Shown: positions 1-11,763 of the stretch, in pieces
How positions within the stretch are numbered: the first letter of the stretch is position 1
Layout of the letters: the number at the start of each line of letters is the position of its first letter
Origin: Alphaproteobacteria bacterium
GTDB lineage: Bacteria; Pseudomonadota; Alphaproteobacteria; ATCC43930; CGMCC-115725
Reading direction: 5' to 3'
Length of the DNA stretch: 32,855 nucleotides
NCBI GenBank assembly: GCA_030041385.1
Contig: JASHNY010000116.1
Coordinates: 1 to 32,855 of the forward strand
The notes under the pieces: generated by a model
Seen by the model: only the letters and a program-made list of their open reading frames with translations
The model's database searches: none
What the model was told of the DNA's origin: nothing
Made by a program: the position numbers and the translations under genes

Positions 1-1
1 C

Positions 2-28
2 GACGAGTACCACGGGTTCAACCGATAA
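2..28 (+). CDS. Possible C-terminal tail of a truncated upstream gene
   Basis: Eight codons (DEYHGFNR) followed by TAA. Seven of the eight end in G or C, as in real genes of this window, so this is the likeliest coding frame at the left edge. The alternative is the frame from position 3 to TGA at 96-98, which is open and would overlap the next ATG by four bases (ATGA), but only about half of its codons end in G/C. No function can be given. A pairing subunit of the following thiamine-diphosphate gene would be expected here, but too little is visible. Confidence 0.3.
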   Translation, partial: DEYHGFNR

Positions 29-94
29 TTTAATGGGAGCGCTTCTGTTCCGCCCGCATGCGGCTGGGACGGAAGCGGACCTGGGAGATCTCCA

Positions 95-682
95 ATGATG
101 CGCATCGCCGAAGCGTTGCAAGTGTTCCGCCCGCATCGCGGCGACGCGATCGTCGTGCCCGGCCGCGGCGGGCGCTATTGGAAGGACCTGACGACGCGGG
201 AAAATCTCGACGTGCCGCTCGGCGACCCGGCGATGGGCGGCCATGCCGGGTTTGCGCTCGGCCTCGCTTTGGCGCAGCCGCAGCGGCGGGTCGTCTTGTT
301 CGATTCCGAGGGCGACATCCTGATGAGCCTCGGCATCCTTGCCACGATCGCCGAGCAGGCGCCGGCCAATTTCTATCACTTCCTGCTCGACAACGAGGTC
401 TATGCGACCACCGGCGGCCAGCCGGTGCCAAACGCGAAGAACGTGGCCTACGACAAGATCGCGCTCGGCGCCGGCTATCCCCGCGCCTACGCCTTTACCG
501 AGATCGGCGACCTGTCGGGCGAGATCGCCGGGATTTTCGCCCGGCCCGGCCCGGTTTTCGTGGCGCTGAAGGTCTACCCCGAGATCGAGAACGAGCCGAT
601 CGGCCGGCGCCGCCGCTGGCAGACCCGCAGCCGCGACCAGGTGCTTGCGGATCTGCGCGGCGGGCTGGGGATCGCGCCGTAG
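95..682 (+). CDS. Thiamine-diphosphate-binding enzyme, C-terminal-domain-only subunit (sulfopyruvate/phosphonopyruvate decarboxylase beta-like)
   Basis: A 195-residue protein matching only the C-terminal, cofactor-binding domain of the pyruvate decarboxylase/acetolactate synthase superfamily. Residues 49-60 resemble the glycine-rich entrance of this domain. The SEGD segment, followed about 25 residues later by LDNEVYATTGG, fits the GDG-to-N motif that holds Mg2+ and the diphosphate, although the usual GDG is GDI. Single-domain subunits of this kind occur in two-subunit sulfopyruvate decarboxylase and related phosphonopyruvate decarboxylases, where the other half is a separate gene; if present, it lies left of this window. 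ATG 95 is chosen because GGGAG (83-87) sits seven bases upstream; ATG 98 follows in frame. It converges with clpB, with only nine bases between the stops. The substrate cannot be read from the sequence. Confidence 0.75.
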   Translation: MMRIAEALQVFRPHRGDAIVVPGRGGRYWKDLTTRENLDVPLGDPAMGGHAGFALGLALAQPQRRVVLFDSEGDILMSLGILATIAEQAPANFYHFLLDNEVYATTGGQPVPNAKNVAYDKIALGAGYPRAYAFTEIGDLSGEIAGIFARPGPVFVALKVYPEIENEPIGRRRRWQTRSRDQVLADLRGGLGIAP

Positions 683-691
683 CGGCCGGTG

Positions 692-3286
<2,595 letters not shown>

Positions 3287-3354
3287 GGGATGCGCCTCCG
3301 ATGAACCGGCCGCAGCACCCCCATCAGGCAGAAGCCACAGCCCTTCGACGCTAG

Positions 3355-3382
3355 ATATAAGGTGGCACTCGGCCGCCTCAAC
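3355..3382 (-). promoter_or_regulatory. Candidate RpoH (sigma-32) heat-shock promoter of clpB
   Basis: Read on the minus strand, GTTGAG (3377-3382) is followed after 14 bases by CCTTATAT (3355-3362). This resembles the heat-shock promoter pattern CTTGAA-N13/17-CCCCATNT and its alphaproteobacterial variants with a CYTAT-type -10. It would give a leader of about 60 bases before the clpB ATG. ClpB is a classic RpoH target. The match is imperfect and judged by eye. Confidence 0.45.
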
Positions 3383-3494
3383 CCGGCGATCGGCGCTCTT
3401 GCCCGGATGCGCCAGTCCCGGGAGCGGGTGCTGCTATGCGGAAAGCCCGGGCGAAGCCGGCTGGGAGATCGAGGCGCCAGGAACCCGTTGCGGC

Positions 3495-3914
3495 TCAAAA
3501 ACCCGGGGGCTGGTCGTCCTCGGGCGGCACCGGCGGCGGCACCGGCGCGTGCATCGGCTGCATCTGCGCATCTTCCGGCGCCTGCGGATCGCCGTCGACG
3601 GCGAGTTCCGGATCGGCCGGGGTTATTGGCCGGGGCTGGCCTTGCCCGTATCCCTCGCCGGTCGCGTTCATGACACGGAAATAATGCTCTGCATGCTGAT
3701 ACAGGTTTTCCGCGGCGATGCGGTCGCCGCTCGACGCCGCTTCGCGCGCCAGGGCTACATAGCGCTCGAAGACCTGATAGGCGTTGCCGCGTATTTTGAC
3801 GTTGGGGCCGTTGCTGTCGAAGGTCTGGATTCGGTGCGGCGGCCGCGGGCGATTGCCATGATGGGGATTGTTGCCATTGCGGCCGCGCGAGCGTTTGCCT
3901 TGTCCTGGTCTCAT
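3495..3914 (-). CDS. DUF4167 domain-containing protein
   Basis: A 139-residue alphaproteobacterial protein of unknown function. The N-terminus (1-30) is very basic and low in complexity (Arg, Gly, Asn, His, Pro), suggesting nucleic-acid binding. Residues about 42-82 form the conserved DUF4167 helical core, including YQVFERY and SSGDRIAAENLYQHAEHY. The C-terminal third is acidic and proline-rich and looks disordered. The gene sits in its customary place next to prmC-prfA, 173 bases downstream of prmC and on the same strand, with clpB 208 bases beyond it. The link to translation or RNA comes from neighbourhood and basic composition only. Confidence 0.88.
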   Translation of the reverse strand: MRPGQGKRSRGRNGNNPHHGNRPRPPHRIQTFDSNGPNVKIRGNAYQVFERYVALAREAASSGDRIAAENLYQHAEHYFRVMNATGEGYGQGQPRPITPADPELAVDGDPQAPEDAQMQPMHAPVPPPVPPEDDQPPGF

Positions 3915-4087
3915 GGCCCTATCTAGTCGAGGTGGAGCGAAAGCGGACTATCGTCCGGCAGGAACCTCGCGCGCACGCCGCTCGATTTCGGTGATCGGCG
4001 GCGCCTCCGCCACAGCTGCGCAGACTCCCGTATAACGTCAGCCTAGCGGCGAGCGCGGTTCATTCCAATCTTTTTCTCGCCGACCTT

Positions 4088-4942
4088 TCATCCGCGAGCG
4101 ACGATGCAGCGCGGGATTCCAGCGAGGTCGCCGATCAAGGCTTCGACGCAAAGCCCGTGCCGGCCGAGGATTTCGGCGACGGCCGCATCCTGCCCGGCGC
4201 CGAGCTCGGCGGCGAACACCCCGCCCGGCGCCAGCAAGCGCGGCAGGTCGGCGGCGATCGCGCGATACGGGTCGAGCCCGTCCGGCCCGCCATCCAGGGC
4301 CCGGCGCGGGTCGTGCTCCCTGACCTCGCGCGGCAATTGGGCGATTGCCGCGGTCGCGATATAGGGCGGGTTGGCAACGATGGCGTCGAACCTTCCGGCA
4401 ATCGCCTCGGCCCAATTGCCGACGACGATGACTGCGCGGTCGGCAAGCCCGAGCGTAGCGGCGTTCGCCGCCGCGGTTTTTGCTGCGCCCGGCGCAAGAT
4501 CGACCCCCACCCCCGTTGCCGCCGGCAGCTCGGACAATAACGCCAGCAACAGGCACCCGCTGCCGGTGCCGAGATCGAGGATACGGTAGTCGCGGCGCCT
4601 CTCGGCCAGCCGCGCCAACACTGCTTCGACCACGGTCTCGGTTTCGGGGCGCGGATCGAAAGCATCGGCCGAAAGGGCGAATTCAAGCCCCCAGAACTCG
4701 CGCCGGCCGAGTGCCCGGCTCAGCGGCTCATGCGCGGCAATGCGGGCGAGCAAGGCCGCAACCCGGTTCCGCTCGCCATCGGCCAGCGTCCGCTCGGCGT
4801 GGGCGAACACCTCGGAGGCCGACAGGTCGAGCGCTGCGGCGACGACCCGACGCGCCCGCCGCCGCGGCTCGTCGAAGCCGGACGCCGCGAGCATTGCAGC
4901 CGCTTCGGCGATGATTGAGGCGATTGTGACGGTGCCGTTCAC
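4088..4942 (-). CDS. prmC: Peptide chain release factor N5-glutamine methyltransferase PrmC
   Basis: S-adenosylmethionine-dependent enzyme that methylates the glutamine of the GGQ motif in release factors RF1 and RF2, raising termination efficiency. The 284-residue length is normal. The N-terminal helical domain (1-80) carries the FWGLEF segment and a PRPETE motif; the Rossmann domain has SAM motif I DLGTGSG (123-129) and the NPPY motif (191-194) that binds the substrate glutamine. The start codon is GTG at 4942, which overlaps the prfA stop by four bases (GTGA), so translation is probably coupled to that of its own substrate. The residue before PRPETE is Asp rather than the Ile common in E. 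coli relatives. Confidence 0.96.
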   Translation of the reverse strand: MNGTVTIASIIAEAAAMLAASGFDEPRRRARRVVAAALDLSASEVFAHAERTLADGERNRVAALLARIAAHEPLSRALGRREFWGLEFALSADAFDPRPETETVVEAVLARLAERRRDYRILDLGTGSGCLLLALLSELPAATGVGVDLAPGAAKTAAANAATLGLADRAVIVVGNWAEAIAGRFDAIVANPPYIATAAIAQLPREVREHDPRRALDGGPDGLDPYRAIAADLPRLLAPGGVFAAELGAGQDAAVAEILGRHGLCVEALIGDLAGIPRCIVARG

Positions 4943-6021
4943 GCCGCGGCGGCGAGACGGGCGGCGCGGTCGGCGGCAAGGATCGCCTCGATGATCTCGT
5001 CGAGCGCCTCGCCGCTCATGACCTTGTCGATCTTGTAGAGGGTCAGGTTGATGCGGTGATCGGTGACCCGGCCCTGCGGGAAATTGTAGGTGCGGATGCG
5101 CTCCGAGCGGTCGCCGCTGCCGACCTGGCTCTTGCGGTCGGCGGCACGGGCGGCGTCTCGCGCCTCGCGCTCCTGCTCGTAAAGGCGCGCGCGCAAGACC
5201 TTCATCGCCCGCGCCTTGTTCTTGTGCTGCGATTTCTCGTCCTGCTGGATCACGACGAGCCCGGTCGGCAGGTGGGTGATGCGGACCGCGCTGTCGGTCG
5301 TGTTGACCGACTGCCCGCCGGGCCCCGAGGCGCGGAACACGTCGATGCGCAGATCCTTGTCGTCGATCTTGATGTCGACCTCTTCCGCCTCGGGCAATAC
5401 CGCGACGGTCGCCGCCGAGGTGTGGATGCGGCCCGACGCCTCGGTCTCGGGCACCCGCTGGACGCGGTGGACGCCGCTTTCGAATTTGAGCCGGGCAAAG
5501 ACGTCGCGGCCGGTGATCGAGGCCGTCGCCTCCTTGAACCCGCCGATCCCGGTTTCGCTGAGGTCGAGGAGCTCGAAGCGCCAGCCGCGCAACGCCGCAT
5601 AGCGCTGGTACATGCGGAACAGGTCGGCGGCGAACAACGCCGCTTCCTCGCCGCCGGTGCCGGCGCGGATTTCGAGGATCGCGTTGCGCTCGTCGTCTTC
5701 ATCTTTGGGCAGCAACGACAATTTGACCCGCATTTCCAGTTCGGGGAGCTGCGCGCGCAGAGTCTGCATCTCCTCTTCGGCCAGCGCCTTCATCTCCGGG
5801 TCGTCGCCGCCTGCCGCCACCTCTGCCGCTTCCGACAGGTCAGTCCGGGCGCGGCGCAACGCCTCGATGCCTTCGATGATCGGGCTCAGCTCGCTGTATT
5901 CCTTAGAAAACTTGGCGAACTCGGCACCCGACAGGCCGCTGCCGGCGAGCCTATCGCGCAACTCGTCGCGGCGGCGGATGATCTGGTCGAGGCGCGATTC
6001 GAGCGCGGCTTCCATGGCCAT
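4939..6021 (-). CDS. prfA: Peptide chain release factor 1 (RF1)
   Basis: Recognises UAA and UAG in the ribosomal A site and triggers peptide release. The 360-residue length is standard. The codon-recognition tripeptide region reads PET at 191-193 within [10 protein letters not shown], a PxT form that marks RF1 rather than RF2 (SPF). The catalytic GGQ is at 235-237 in [12 protein letters not shown], and the C-terminal [16 protein letters not shown] stretch is present. The ATG at 6021 lies two bases after the hisS stop; a second ATG two codons in (6015) is an alternative start. The 3' end overlaps prmC, giving a hisS-prfA-prmC operon. Confidence 0.98.
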   Translation of the reverse strand: MAMEAALESRLDQIIRRRDELRDRLAGSGLSGAEFAKFSKEYSELSPIIEGIEALRRARTDLSEAAEVAAGGDDPEMKALAEEEMQTLRAQLPELEMRVKLSLLPKDEDDERNAILEIRAGTGGEEAALFAADLFRMYQRYAALRGWRFELLDLSETGIGGFKEATASITGRDVFARLKFESGVHRVQRVPETEASGRIHTSAATVAVLPEAEEVDIKIDDKDLRIDVFRASGPGGQSVNTTDSAVRITHLPTGLVVIQQDEKSQHKNKARAMKVLRARLYEQEREARDAARAADRKSQVGSGDRSERIRTYNFPQGRVTDHRINLTLYKIDKVMSGEALDEIIEAILAADRAARLAAAA

Positions 6022-6023
6022 GT

Positions 6024-7268
6024 TCAGACCAGCGCCTTGAGGCGGGCCGGCAATTCGCCGAGCGGCACGGCCGCCTGAGCACCGCTGTCGAGGTCGCGCA
6101 AGGTCGCGACCCCGGCGGCAATCTCGTCGTCCCCGAGCAATACCGCCGCCCGAGCGCCGATGCGGTCGGCTCGCCGCATCCGGCGCTGCACATTGCCCGA
6201 ATAGCCAAGATCGACGACCAGGCCGGCATCGCGCAGGGTCTCGGCGAGCGTCAACGCCGCCGCCTCGGCCGCCTCGCCGATCGGCACCAGGGCCACCGGG
6301 CGCGGCGGCCCTGGCGGCTCGGCGATCAGCAGGGCCAGCCGTTCGATGCCGGCGGCCCAGCCGACGCCAGGCATCGCCGGCCCGCCCATCAACTCGACCA
6401 AGCCATCGTAGCGCCCGCCGGCCAGCACCGTGCCCTGCGCGCCGAGATCGGTGGTGACGAACTCGAATACCGTGTGCGTGTAGTAATCAAGGCCGCGGAC
6501 GAGGCGCGGGTTGAGCCGATAGGCGATGCCGATGCGGCCGAGCCCGTCGCGAACATGCGCAAAGAAGTCGCGCGATGCGTGATTTAGGTAGGCATCAAAC
6601 GGCGGCGCATCGGCGTTGATGCGCACATCCTCCGGGTCTTTCGAATCGAGGATGCGCAGCGGGTTGCGTTCGAGCCGGCGGCGGCTGTCTTCCGAGAGTC
6701 GCGCGTGATGTGCCGAGAAATACGACACCAGAGCGTCGCGATAGGCGGCGCGGCTTTCCGGGTCGCCGAGCGTGTTGAGCTCGAGCACGACATGCTTGGC
6801 GATGTCGAGCGCCTTGAGGATGCGCCAGCCGAGCGCGATGCATTCGATATCGGCCTGAGCCCTGGCCGCGCCGAGAATTTCGACGCCGATCTGGTGAAAC
6901 TGGCGAAAGCGGCCGCGCTGCGGCCGCTCGTAGCGGAACATCGGCCCCGAATAGAAATATTTGAGCGGCGTCGACTGGGTCAGCCCGTTCGACAGCACCG
7001 CACGCACCACCCCGGCGGTGTTTTCCGGCCGCAACGTCAGCTCTTCGCCGCCGCGGTCGGTGAAGGTGTACATCTCCTTCGAGACGATATCGGTGTGCTC
7101 GCCGATCGGCCGGGAAAACACCTCGGTGAATTCGAAGATCGGCGTGGCGATCTCGGCAAAGCCGTACAATTCGCCGAGCGTGCGCGCGGTTTCGCTGACC
7201 ATGCGGTGGCGACGCGCGGTCTCGGGCAACAAATCCTGCGTGCCGCGAGCCGGCTGCAAGGCGGGCAT
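6024..7268 (-). CDS. hisS: Histidine--tRNA ligase
   Basis: Class II aminoacyl-tRNA synthetase that charges tRNA-His. The 414-residue protein begins with the typical RGTQDLLP segment (8-15). Visible motifs are motif 2 (about 111-125, [15 protein letters not shown]), the histidine-binding segments [13 protein letters not shown] (258-270) and AGGRYDGL (283-290), and motif 3 GIERLAL (307-313). The last ~90 residues form the anticodon-binding domain. The ATG at 7268 has GAGGG about ten bases upstream. It is the first gene of a packed cluster with prfA and prmC, and the region ahead of it (7269-7438) contains palindromic repeats. Confidence 0.98.
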   Translation of the reverse strand: MPALQPARGTQDLLPETARRHRMVSETARTLGELYGFAEIATPIFEFTEVFSRPIGEHTDIVSKEMYTFTDRGGEELTLRPENTAGVVRAVLSNGLTQSTPLKYFYSGPMFRYERPQRGRFRQFHQIGVEILGAARAQADIECIALGWRILKALDIAKHVVLELNTLGDPESRAAYRDALVSYFSAHHARLSEDSRRRLERNPLRILDSKDPEDVRINADAPPFDAYLNHASRDFFAHVRDGLGRIGIAYRLNPRLVRGLDYYTHTVFEFVTTDLGAQGTVLAGGRYDGLVELMGGPAMPGVGWAAGIERLALLIAEPPGPPRPVALVPIGEAAEAAALTLAETLRDAGLVVDLGYSGNVQRRMRRADRIGARAAVLLGDDEIAAGVATLRDLDSGAQAAVPLGELPARLKALV

Positions 7269-7290
7269 GAATGTGATTCCCTCGGCCTAT

Positions 7291-7375
7291 CGGTGTCGTC
7301 CCGGCGAACGGCGGGACCCATTCGTCAACCACTCGAACGGCGGAGAGATGGATCCCGGTTTTTGCCGGGATGACA
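7291..7375. repeat. Two short palindromes of a probable dispersed intergenic repeat
   Basis: Between hisS and purH lie two hairpins. One is GTCCCG/CGGGAC (7298-7303 and 7312-7317). The other is ATCCCGG/CCGGGAT (7352-7358 and 7365-7371), a perfect 7-bp stem with a TTTTTG loop. The second type (ATCCCGG...CCGGGATGAC) resembles small palindromic repeats scattered between genes in many alphaproteobacteria. The hairpins could also end purH transcription, whose stop is at 7439 on the minus strand. No gene is visible in the interval 7269-7438. Confidence 0.5.
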
Positions 7376-7438
7376 ACCTAATCGAACGCCGATATGGCGA
7401 TTTTCGCCCGGCTTCGCAATCGCCTTGCCGTCCTGCCG

Positions 7439-9004
7439 TCAATGCCGGAAATGCCTGAGGCCGGAAAAGACCATCGCGATCCCGGCCTTGTCGGCGGCGG
7501 CGATGACTTCCTCGTCACGGCGCGAGCCGCCCGGTTGGATCGCCGCGGTGATGCCGGCGGCAATGCCCGCTTCGAGCCCGTCGGCGAACGGAAAGAATGC
7601 ATCGGAGGCGAGCACCGAGCCGCGGATCGGCAGGCCGAACTCGGCCGCCTTGGCGGCGGCGATCTTGACGCTGTCGACACGGCTCGGCTGTCCGGCGCCG
7701 ATCCCGACCGTGGCGCCATCCTTGGCGAACACGATCGCATTCGACTTGACATGCTTGGCGACGATGTCGGCGAACAGCAGATCGGCGATCTCCGCCGCCG
7801 TCGGCGCCCGCCTGGTGACGATCTTCAAGTCCGCCGGTGCCGCCCGGAGGCGATCGCGCCCCTGCAGCAGAAGCCCGCCCGAAACCGAGCGCAATGTCCA
7901 CCCCGGCGCCTTCGGGTCGGGCATGCTGCCGGTTGCCAGCACGCGCAGGGCCCGGCGCGGCGCCAGCAGTTCCGCCGCTGCCGGCTCGATCTCCGGCGCG
8001 ATCACGACCTCGACGAACAATTCGGCGATCGCCGCGGCAGTCTCGGCGTCGAGCGCGCGGTTGACCGCGACGATGCCGCCGAAGGCGCTGACCGGGTCGC
8101 AGGCCAATGCCCGCACCCAGGCCTCATGCAAATTTGCCCCGGTGGCGACACCGCACGGATTGGCATGCTTGACGATGACCACCGCCGGCGCGTTCTCGAA
8201 TTCGGAAACCGCCTCGAATGCCGCGTCGGCGTCGCTGTAATTGTTGTACGAGAGTTCCCGCCCCTGCACCTGGCGCGCCGAGGCCACGCCGGGGCGCCGC
8301 TCGCCCGTGCGATACAGCGCGCCCTGCTGGTGCGGGTTCTCGCCATAGCGGGTGCGGTCGGCAAGGCGGGCGGAAAGCACCAGCGTATCGGGGAATTCGC
8401 CCCCCTCCTCATGCGCCATCCACGCGGCGATTGCTGCGTCGTAGGAAGCGGTCGCGGCAAACGCCTTGTGCGCGAGACGACGCCGCATCGCGTCGCCAAC
8501 CCCGCCGTGCTGAGCCGCCATTTCTGCGAGAATGGGATCGTAATCGGCCGGGTCGGTCACCACGGTGACGAATTCGTGGTTTTTGGCGCCGGCGCGGAGC
8601 AAGGCGACGCCGCCGATATCGATATTCTCGATACATTCGGCGTAACCGGCCCCCGCGGCCACCGTTTCGGCGAACGGGTAGAGGTTGACCACCAGCAGGT
8701 CGATCTCGGCGATGTTGTGGGCCGACAGTGCGGCGCGATGGTCGGGGCGGTCGCGCCGCGCCAGGAGCCCGCCGTGGATCGCCGGATGCAGGGTCTTGAC
8801 CCGGCCGTCAAGCATCTCGGGAAACCCGGTCGCCGCGGCGACCTCGGTCACCGCCATCCCCGCCTCGACCAGCACTCTCGCCGTACCCCCGGTCGACACC
8901 AGCGCAATGCCCCGGGCCGCGAGTTGGCGGGCAAACGGCACCAGCCCCGTCTTGTCGCTGACGGAGATCAGGGCGCGGCGGATCGGGCGCGGCGAGGCAG
9001 TCAT
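7439..9004 (-). CDS. purH: Bifunctional AICAR transformylase/IMP cyclohydrolase
   Basis: Carries out the last two steps of de novo purine synthesis: formylation of AICAR by 10-formyl-THF, then ring closure to IMP. The chosen start, ATG 9004 ([20 protein letters not shown]), gives 521 residues, the usual length; the open frame continues 26 codons further upstream but that part lacks family similarity and would overlap the preceding gene. The cyclohydrolase domain (about 1-145) has STGGT (38-42) and the [10 protein letters not shown] segment (65-74). The transformylase domain carries [10 protein letters not shown] (251-260) and KHANPCG (279-285), which includes the catalytic Lys-His pair. The C-terminus (GLRHFRH) is typical. 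It lies 19 bases after the glycosyltransferase gene on the same strand. Confidence 0.97.
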   Translation of the reverse strand: MTASPRPIRRALISVSDKTGLVPFARQLAARGIALVSTGGTARVLVEAGMAVTEVAAATGFPEMLDGRVKTLHPAIHGGLLARRDRPDHRAALSAHNIAEIDLLVVNLYPFAETVAAGAGYAECIENIDIGGVALLRAGAKNHEFVTVVTDPADYDPILAEMAAQHGGVGDAMRRRLAHKAFAATASYDAAIAAWMAHEEGGEFPDTLVLSARLADRTRYGENPHQQGALYRTGERRPGVASARQVQGRELSYNNYSDADAAFEAVSEFENAPAVVIVKHANPCGVATGANLHEAWVRALACDPVSAFGGIVAVNRALDAETAAAIAELFVEVVIAPEIEPAAAELLAPRRALRVLATGSMPDPKAPGWTLRSVSGGLLLQGRDRLRAAPADLKIVTRRAPTAAEIADLLFADIVAKHVKSNAIVFAKDGATVGIGAGQPSRVDSVKIAAAKAAEFGLPIRGSVLASDAFFPFADGLEAGIAAGITAAIQPGGSRRDEEVIAAADKAGIAMVFSGLRHFRH

Positions 9005-9023
9005 CGCGGCCTTTCGAGATGTC

Positions 9024-10031
9024 TCAGGCGCCGGTATAGCGCGGCCGCGACAGGGCGACGAGCAGGATCGCGACCACTGCAACCGCCGCTGCCAGCGCGC
9101 CCAGGCCGAAGCCGTTCTCGGCCGCCCAGGCGCAGCCGATCAAGACGATGTTGGCGAGGCTCGCGCGGCGCACCAACCCGGCATGGCTGAGACCGCGCAA
9201 TACCGCGCGCTGGTAGAAATGCTCGCGGTGCGCCTGCCATACCCGCTCGCCGCGCACGGCCCGCCGGACCAACGTGATCGTCGCATCGGCGAGGAAATAA
9301 AGCGGCAGGATCAGCGCGGCCTTCCACCATCCCTCGCTGGCCAGCCGCAGCAACAGAAAGCCGAGCAGATAGCCGAGCGGTACGCTGCCGGCATCGCCCA
9401 TGAAGACCCGCGCCGGCGCCCAGTTCCAAACCAGGAAGCCGAGCGCGGCGGCGGCTATTGCGGCGCCCAGAACCGCGGTCGCCGGGTCGAACGCGACGCC
9501 GACCGCTGTCACCAATGTGAGGCCCGCGCCGATCGTCGCCGCCTCGCTGCCGGCAAGCCCGTCTGCGCCGTCCATGAAATTGAACAGATTGACGAACCAC
9601 AGCCACAGCAAAGCCGTCGCGGCGCGGTCGAGCACCGGAGGAAGGCAATGCTGGAACACCGTCGGCGACAGGACGCCCGTATAGATGCTCAGCCCGATCA
9701 CCAGGATCTGGACGACGAGCCGGCCGCCGATAGCCACGCCGACGCGGTCATCGAGCCATGAAATCACGGTCAACACCAGCGTGCCGAACGGGATCGCAAG
9801 CCGCGCCGCCGGAGCCCATCCGGCATAGCCGAACGAGATCCAGACCAGAAGGATCGCGAACACCGGAACGATGCCCCCGCCGCGCGGCGTCGGCGCGGCG
9901 TGCAACGACCGCTCGTTCGGCTGGTCCACGAACCGGCCCCACCGCAGAAACGGGATCAGGGCACGGGTGCCGACCGCCGAGGCCAGCCCGGTGCAGAGCA
10001 CGATCACGGCGAGCAGGATCGGCAGCGTCAT
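9024..10031 (-). CDS. Glycosyltransferase family 4 protein (WecA/MraY-type polyprenyl-phosphate sugar-1-phosphate transferase)
   Basis: Integral membrane enzyme of 335 residues that would transfer a sugar-1-phosphate from a UDP-sugar to undecaprenyl phosphate, the first step of many surface polysaccharides. About ten hydrophobic segments are visible. Family motifs are PTPRGGG (47-53), the Asp pair WLDD (92-95), [12 protein letters not shown] (150-161), FMGDAGS (210-216) and the HREHFYQR signature (268-275) of the WecA/WbpL branch, which separates it from MraY. It sits between a heparinase-family gene (16 bases upstream) and purH (19 bases downstream) on one strand, so it is probably co-transcribed. 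The sugar and the polysaccharide cannot be deduced; no other glycan genes are present. Confidence 0.88.
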   Translation of the reverse strand: MTLPILLAVIVLCTGLASAVGTRALIPFLRWGRFVDQPNERSLHAAPTPRGGGIVPVFAILLVWISFGYAGWAPAARLAIPFGTLVLTVISWLDDRVGVAIGGRLVVQILVIGLSIYTGVLSPTVFQHCLPPVLDRAATALLWLWFVNLFNFMDGADGLAGSEAATIGAGLTLVTAVGVAFDPATAVLGAAIAAAALGFLVWNWAPARVFMGDAGSVPLGYLLGFLLLRLASEGWWKAALILPLYFLADATITLVRRAVRGERVWQAHREHFYQRAVLRGLSHAGLVRRASLANIVLIGCAWAAENGFGLGALAAAVAVVAILLVALSRPRYTGA

Positions 10032-10047
10032 CGCAGAATGCGGCGCC

Positions 10048-11754
10048 CTATGCCGGGCCGGAACCGCCCGATTGGCGCTGGATCGCCCATCGCACCAACG
10101 CTCCGGTCGGGCCGGTGGTGCCGCTCAACACCACTTGCTGCGTCTTCCTGGCTTCGCCCGAGCCAAGATAGATGCTTTCGCCAAGGCTCATCGCCGCGCC
10201 GGCGGCGCGCAGCAGCCACACCGAGCCGCTGCCCAGGCGCAATGTCGCCCCGCCGCCATTCTCCGCCAGCGCCGCCTCGATCGCCGGATGAAGATGGAAC
10301 CGCACGGCAAAATCGACGCCCGAACGGCCGGTCACCTTGTCTTCACCGCGGAGGTCTTCGCCGTCGTCGGCAAGGTACAATTCGCGCGAATAGACGAGGC
10401 CGAGGCGCGAGCGATACCCGTCGTGGCTCGCCGCCACCCATTGATGGCCGCCCTCCTCGGCGCGATCGTAGCGCACCGGGTGCGGGGTATTGCCGAGCGA
10501 GCCATCATCGCGGATTTCGACCGCGTTGGTGTCGCCGACAACGAGAACCGAATGCGCCGCGCTCGCCCGTGTGACCCGCTGCCAGGCCGTCTTGATCCCG
10601 CGGTAGCCGCCGCAATTGACGATGATGCGCTCGCGCCCGTGGCTCAATTCGAACGACAAGGCGCCGGCATGAGCCCGCCGGTCGAACCCGGGCGGCGGCG
10701 GGTCGCCGGTATCGACGATGACAAGGCTGTTGCCGGCCTGCAGGCGCTGATAGCCGCTGTGCGGAGCCTGGCTCGGCGCGCGCCCCTTGGTCTCAGACCG
10801 GCTGAGCACGAGATCGACCAGTACCGCGTCCTCTTCGACCGAGTTGTTGAACAGCGCGAGCCGGCGATCGCCATGGCGGAAAAACCGCAGCATCGGCGCC
10901 ATCCGCTCGATCGCGTCCTGCAACGCGCGCGGCACCTCGATGCGGCCCGCCCGCAACGCCGCGCGCGTCTCGATCAAGTCGCGCAGTACCGCCAGCTGCG
11001 CCGACGGGCTGCGCGACAGATGTCCGCCATCCGGCAGAATCTGCAGCGCCAGTTCGCGCTCGAAGGCGCGCAGCGCGCGGGTAATCCGCTGCTCGGAGCG
11101 GCCGAAGGCGATCAGCCCGACGATCAGGCCTTTCAGGGCACAAATCCGTGCCGCGCCGGTCAGCTCCCACGTCGCGGTGCGCGCTAGGTGGCGAAGCTGC
11201 CGGGTGAGGCTGGTCAGAACCGCCCGTCGCAGCGGCCGATCGGCGTCGCGGCTGGCGATCTCGTCGAGATGCACGATCCAGGCGACAAGGCGCGTCGCCA
11301 GCACATCGGAACGCCACGCCACCGGATGCCACGAACCGTTCTCCGCGAGCCAGCTGCGGACCAGTGCGCGGATCGCGTCACGGGTGCTGGCGCCGACGCT
11401 GACGAGGTCTGCTAGCCAGGTAAAACCGTGCCACGCGGCGAGCCATTCCGGGCCGACGCCGGCCGGAAACCATACCGGCGACGGATTGCGCACCAGTTCG
11501 CCGGCGAGCTCGATGTCGCCCGCGAGGATGGCGGCGCCGCGCTTCGGGTCGCCCGGCCACCGCTCCCCGACCCGCAACTGCACGTCGGCCGGCACCGGCC
11601 CGATCAGCGTGTGGCGATAGAGCGGCCGGGCGGCAAACGTTCGCAGGATTTCGCGCCGCGCCCGCATGGCGATGTCGGGCATCTCCGCCGCCGCGGGCGA
11701 TGGCCGCGCGCCGGGCTGTCCATGACGCCGGGTCGGCGCGGACTTCATGCGCAT
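10048..11754 (-). CDS. Heparinase II/III family protein
   Basis: A 568-residue protein of the alphaproteobacterial heparinase II/III-like family, whose members resemble polysaccharide lyases but mostly lack a proven substrate. The N-terminal half is an alpha/alpha-toroid-like helical domain; the C-terminal half (from about residue 320) matches the family's beta-sandwich, with GYQRLQAGNSLVIVD, the SFELSHGRERIIVNCGG stretch and AHSVLVVGDTNAVEI. No clear signal peptide is visible, which is odd for a secreted lyase. The start is uncertain: ATG 11754 is nine bases from a strong hairpin and lacks a ribosome-binding site, and ATGs at 11748, 11682 and 11667 are alternatives. It lies between the rsmB-type gene and the WecA-like gene; a role in glycan turnover is inference. 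Confidence 0.85.
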   Translation of the reverse strand: MRMKSAPTRRHGQPGARPSPAAAEMPDIAMRARREILRTFAARPLYRHTLIGPVPADVQLRVGERWPGDPKRGAAILAGDIELAGELVRNPSPVWFPAGVGPEWLAAWHGFTWLADLVSVGASTRDAIRALVRSWLAENGSWHPVAWRSDVLATRLVAWIVHLDEIASRDADRPLRRAVLTSLTRQLRHLARTATWELTGAARICALKGLIVGLIAFGRSEQRITRALRAFERELALQILPDGGHLSRSPSAQLAVLRDLIETRAALRAGRIEVPRALQDAIERMAPMLRFFRHGDRRLALFNNSVEEDAVLVDLVLSRSETKGRAPSQAPHSGYQRLQAGNSLVIVDTGDPPPPGFDRRAHAGALSFELSHGRERIIVNCGGYRGIKTAWQRVTRASAAHSVLVVGDTNAVEIRDDGSLGNTPHPVRYDRAEEGGHQWVAASHDGYRSRLGLVYSRELYLADDGEDLRGEDKVTGRSGVDFAVRFHLHPAIEAALAENGGGATLRLGSGSVWLLRAAGAAMSLGESIYLGSGEARKTQQVVLSGTTGPTGALVRWAIQRQSGGSGPA

Positions 11755-11763
11755 TCAGCCGTT

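Noticed and set aside
3-98. Frame open from the left edge to TGA 96-98, overlapping the first gene by ATGA
   Set aside because: The four-base overlap looked like coupling, but third-position GC is only about half, against a clearly higher value in real genes here. The frame ending at 28 fits better, so no gene is called for it.
4104-4942. Asp in place of Ile before the PRPETE motif of PrmC, and PET in place of PAT in RF1
   Set aside because: Both fit the variation I recall among alphaproteobacterial members (PxT is the rule for RF1), so they are not evidence of altered function.
7394-9190. A 598-codon open frame on the plus strand opposite purH
   Set aside because: Antisense shadow of purH with Arg/His/Asp-rich composition and no recognisable domain.
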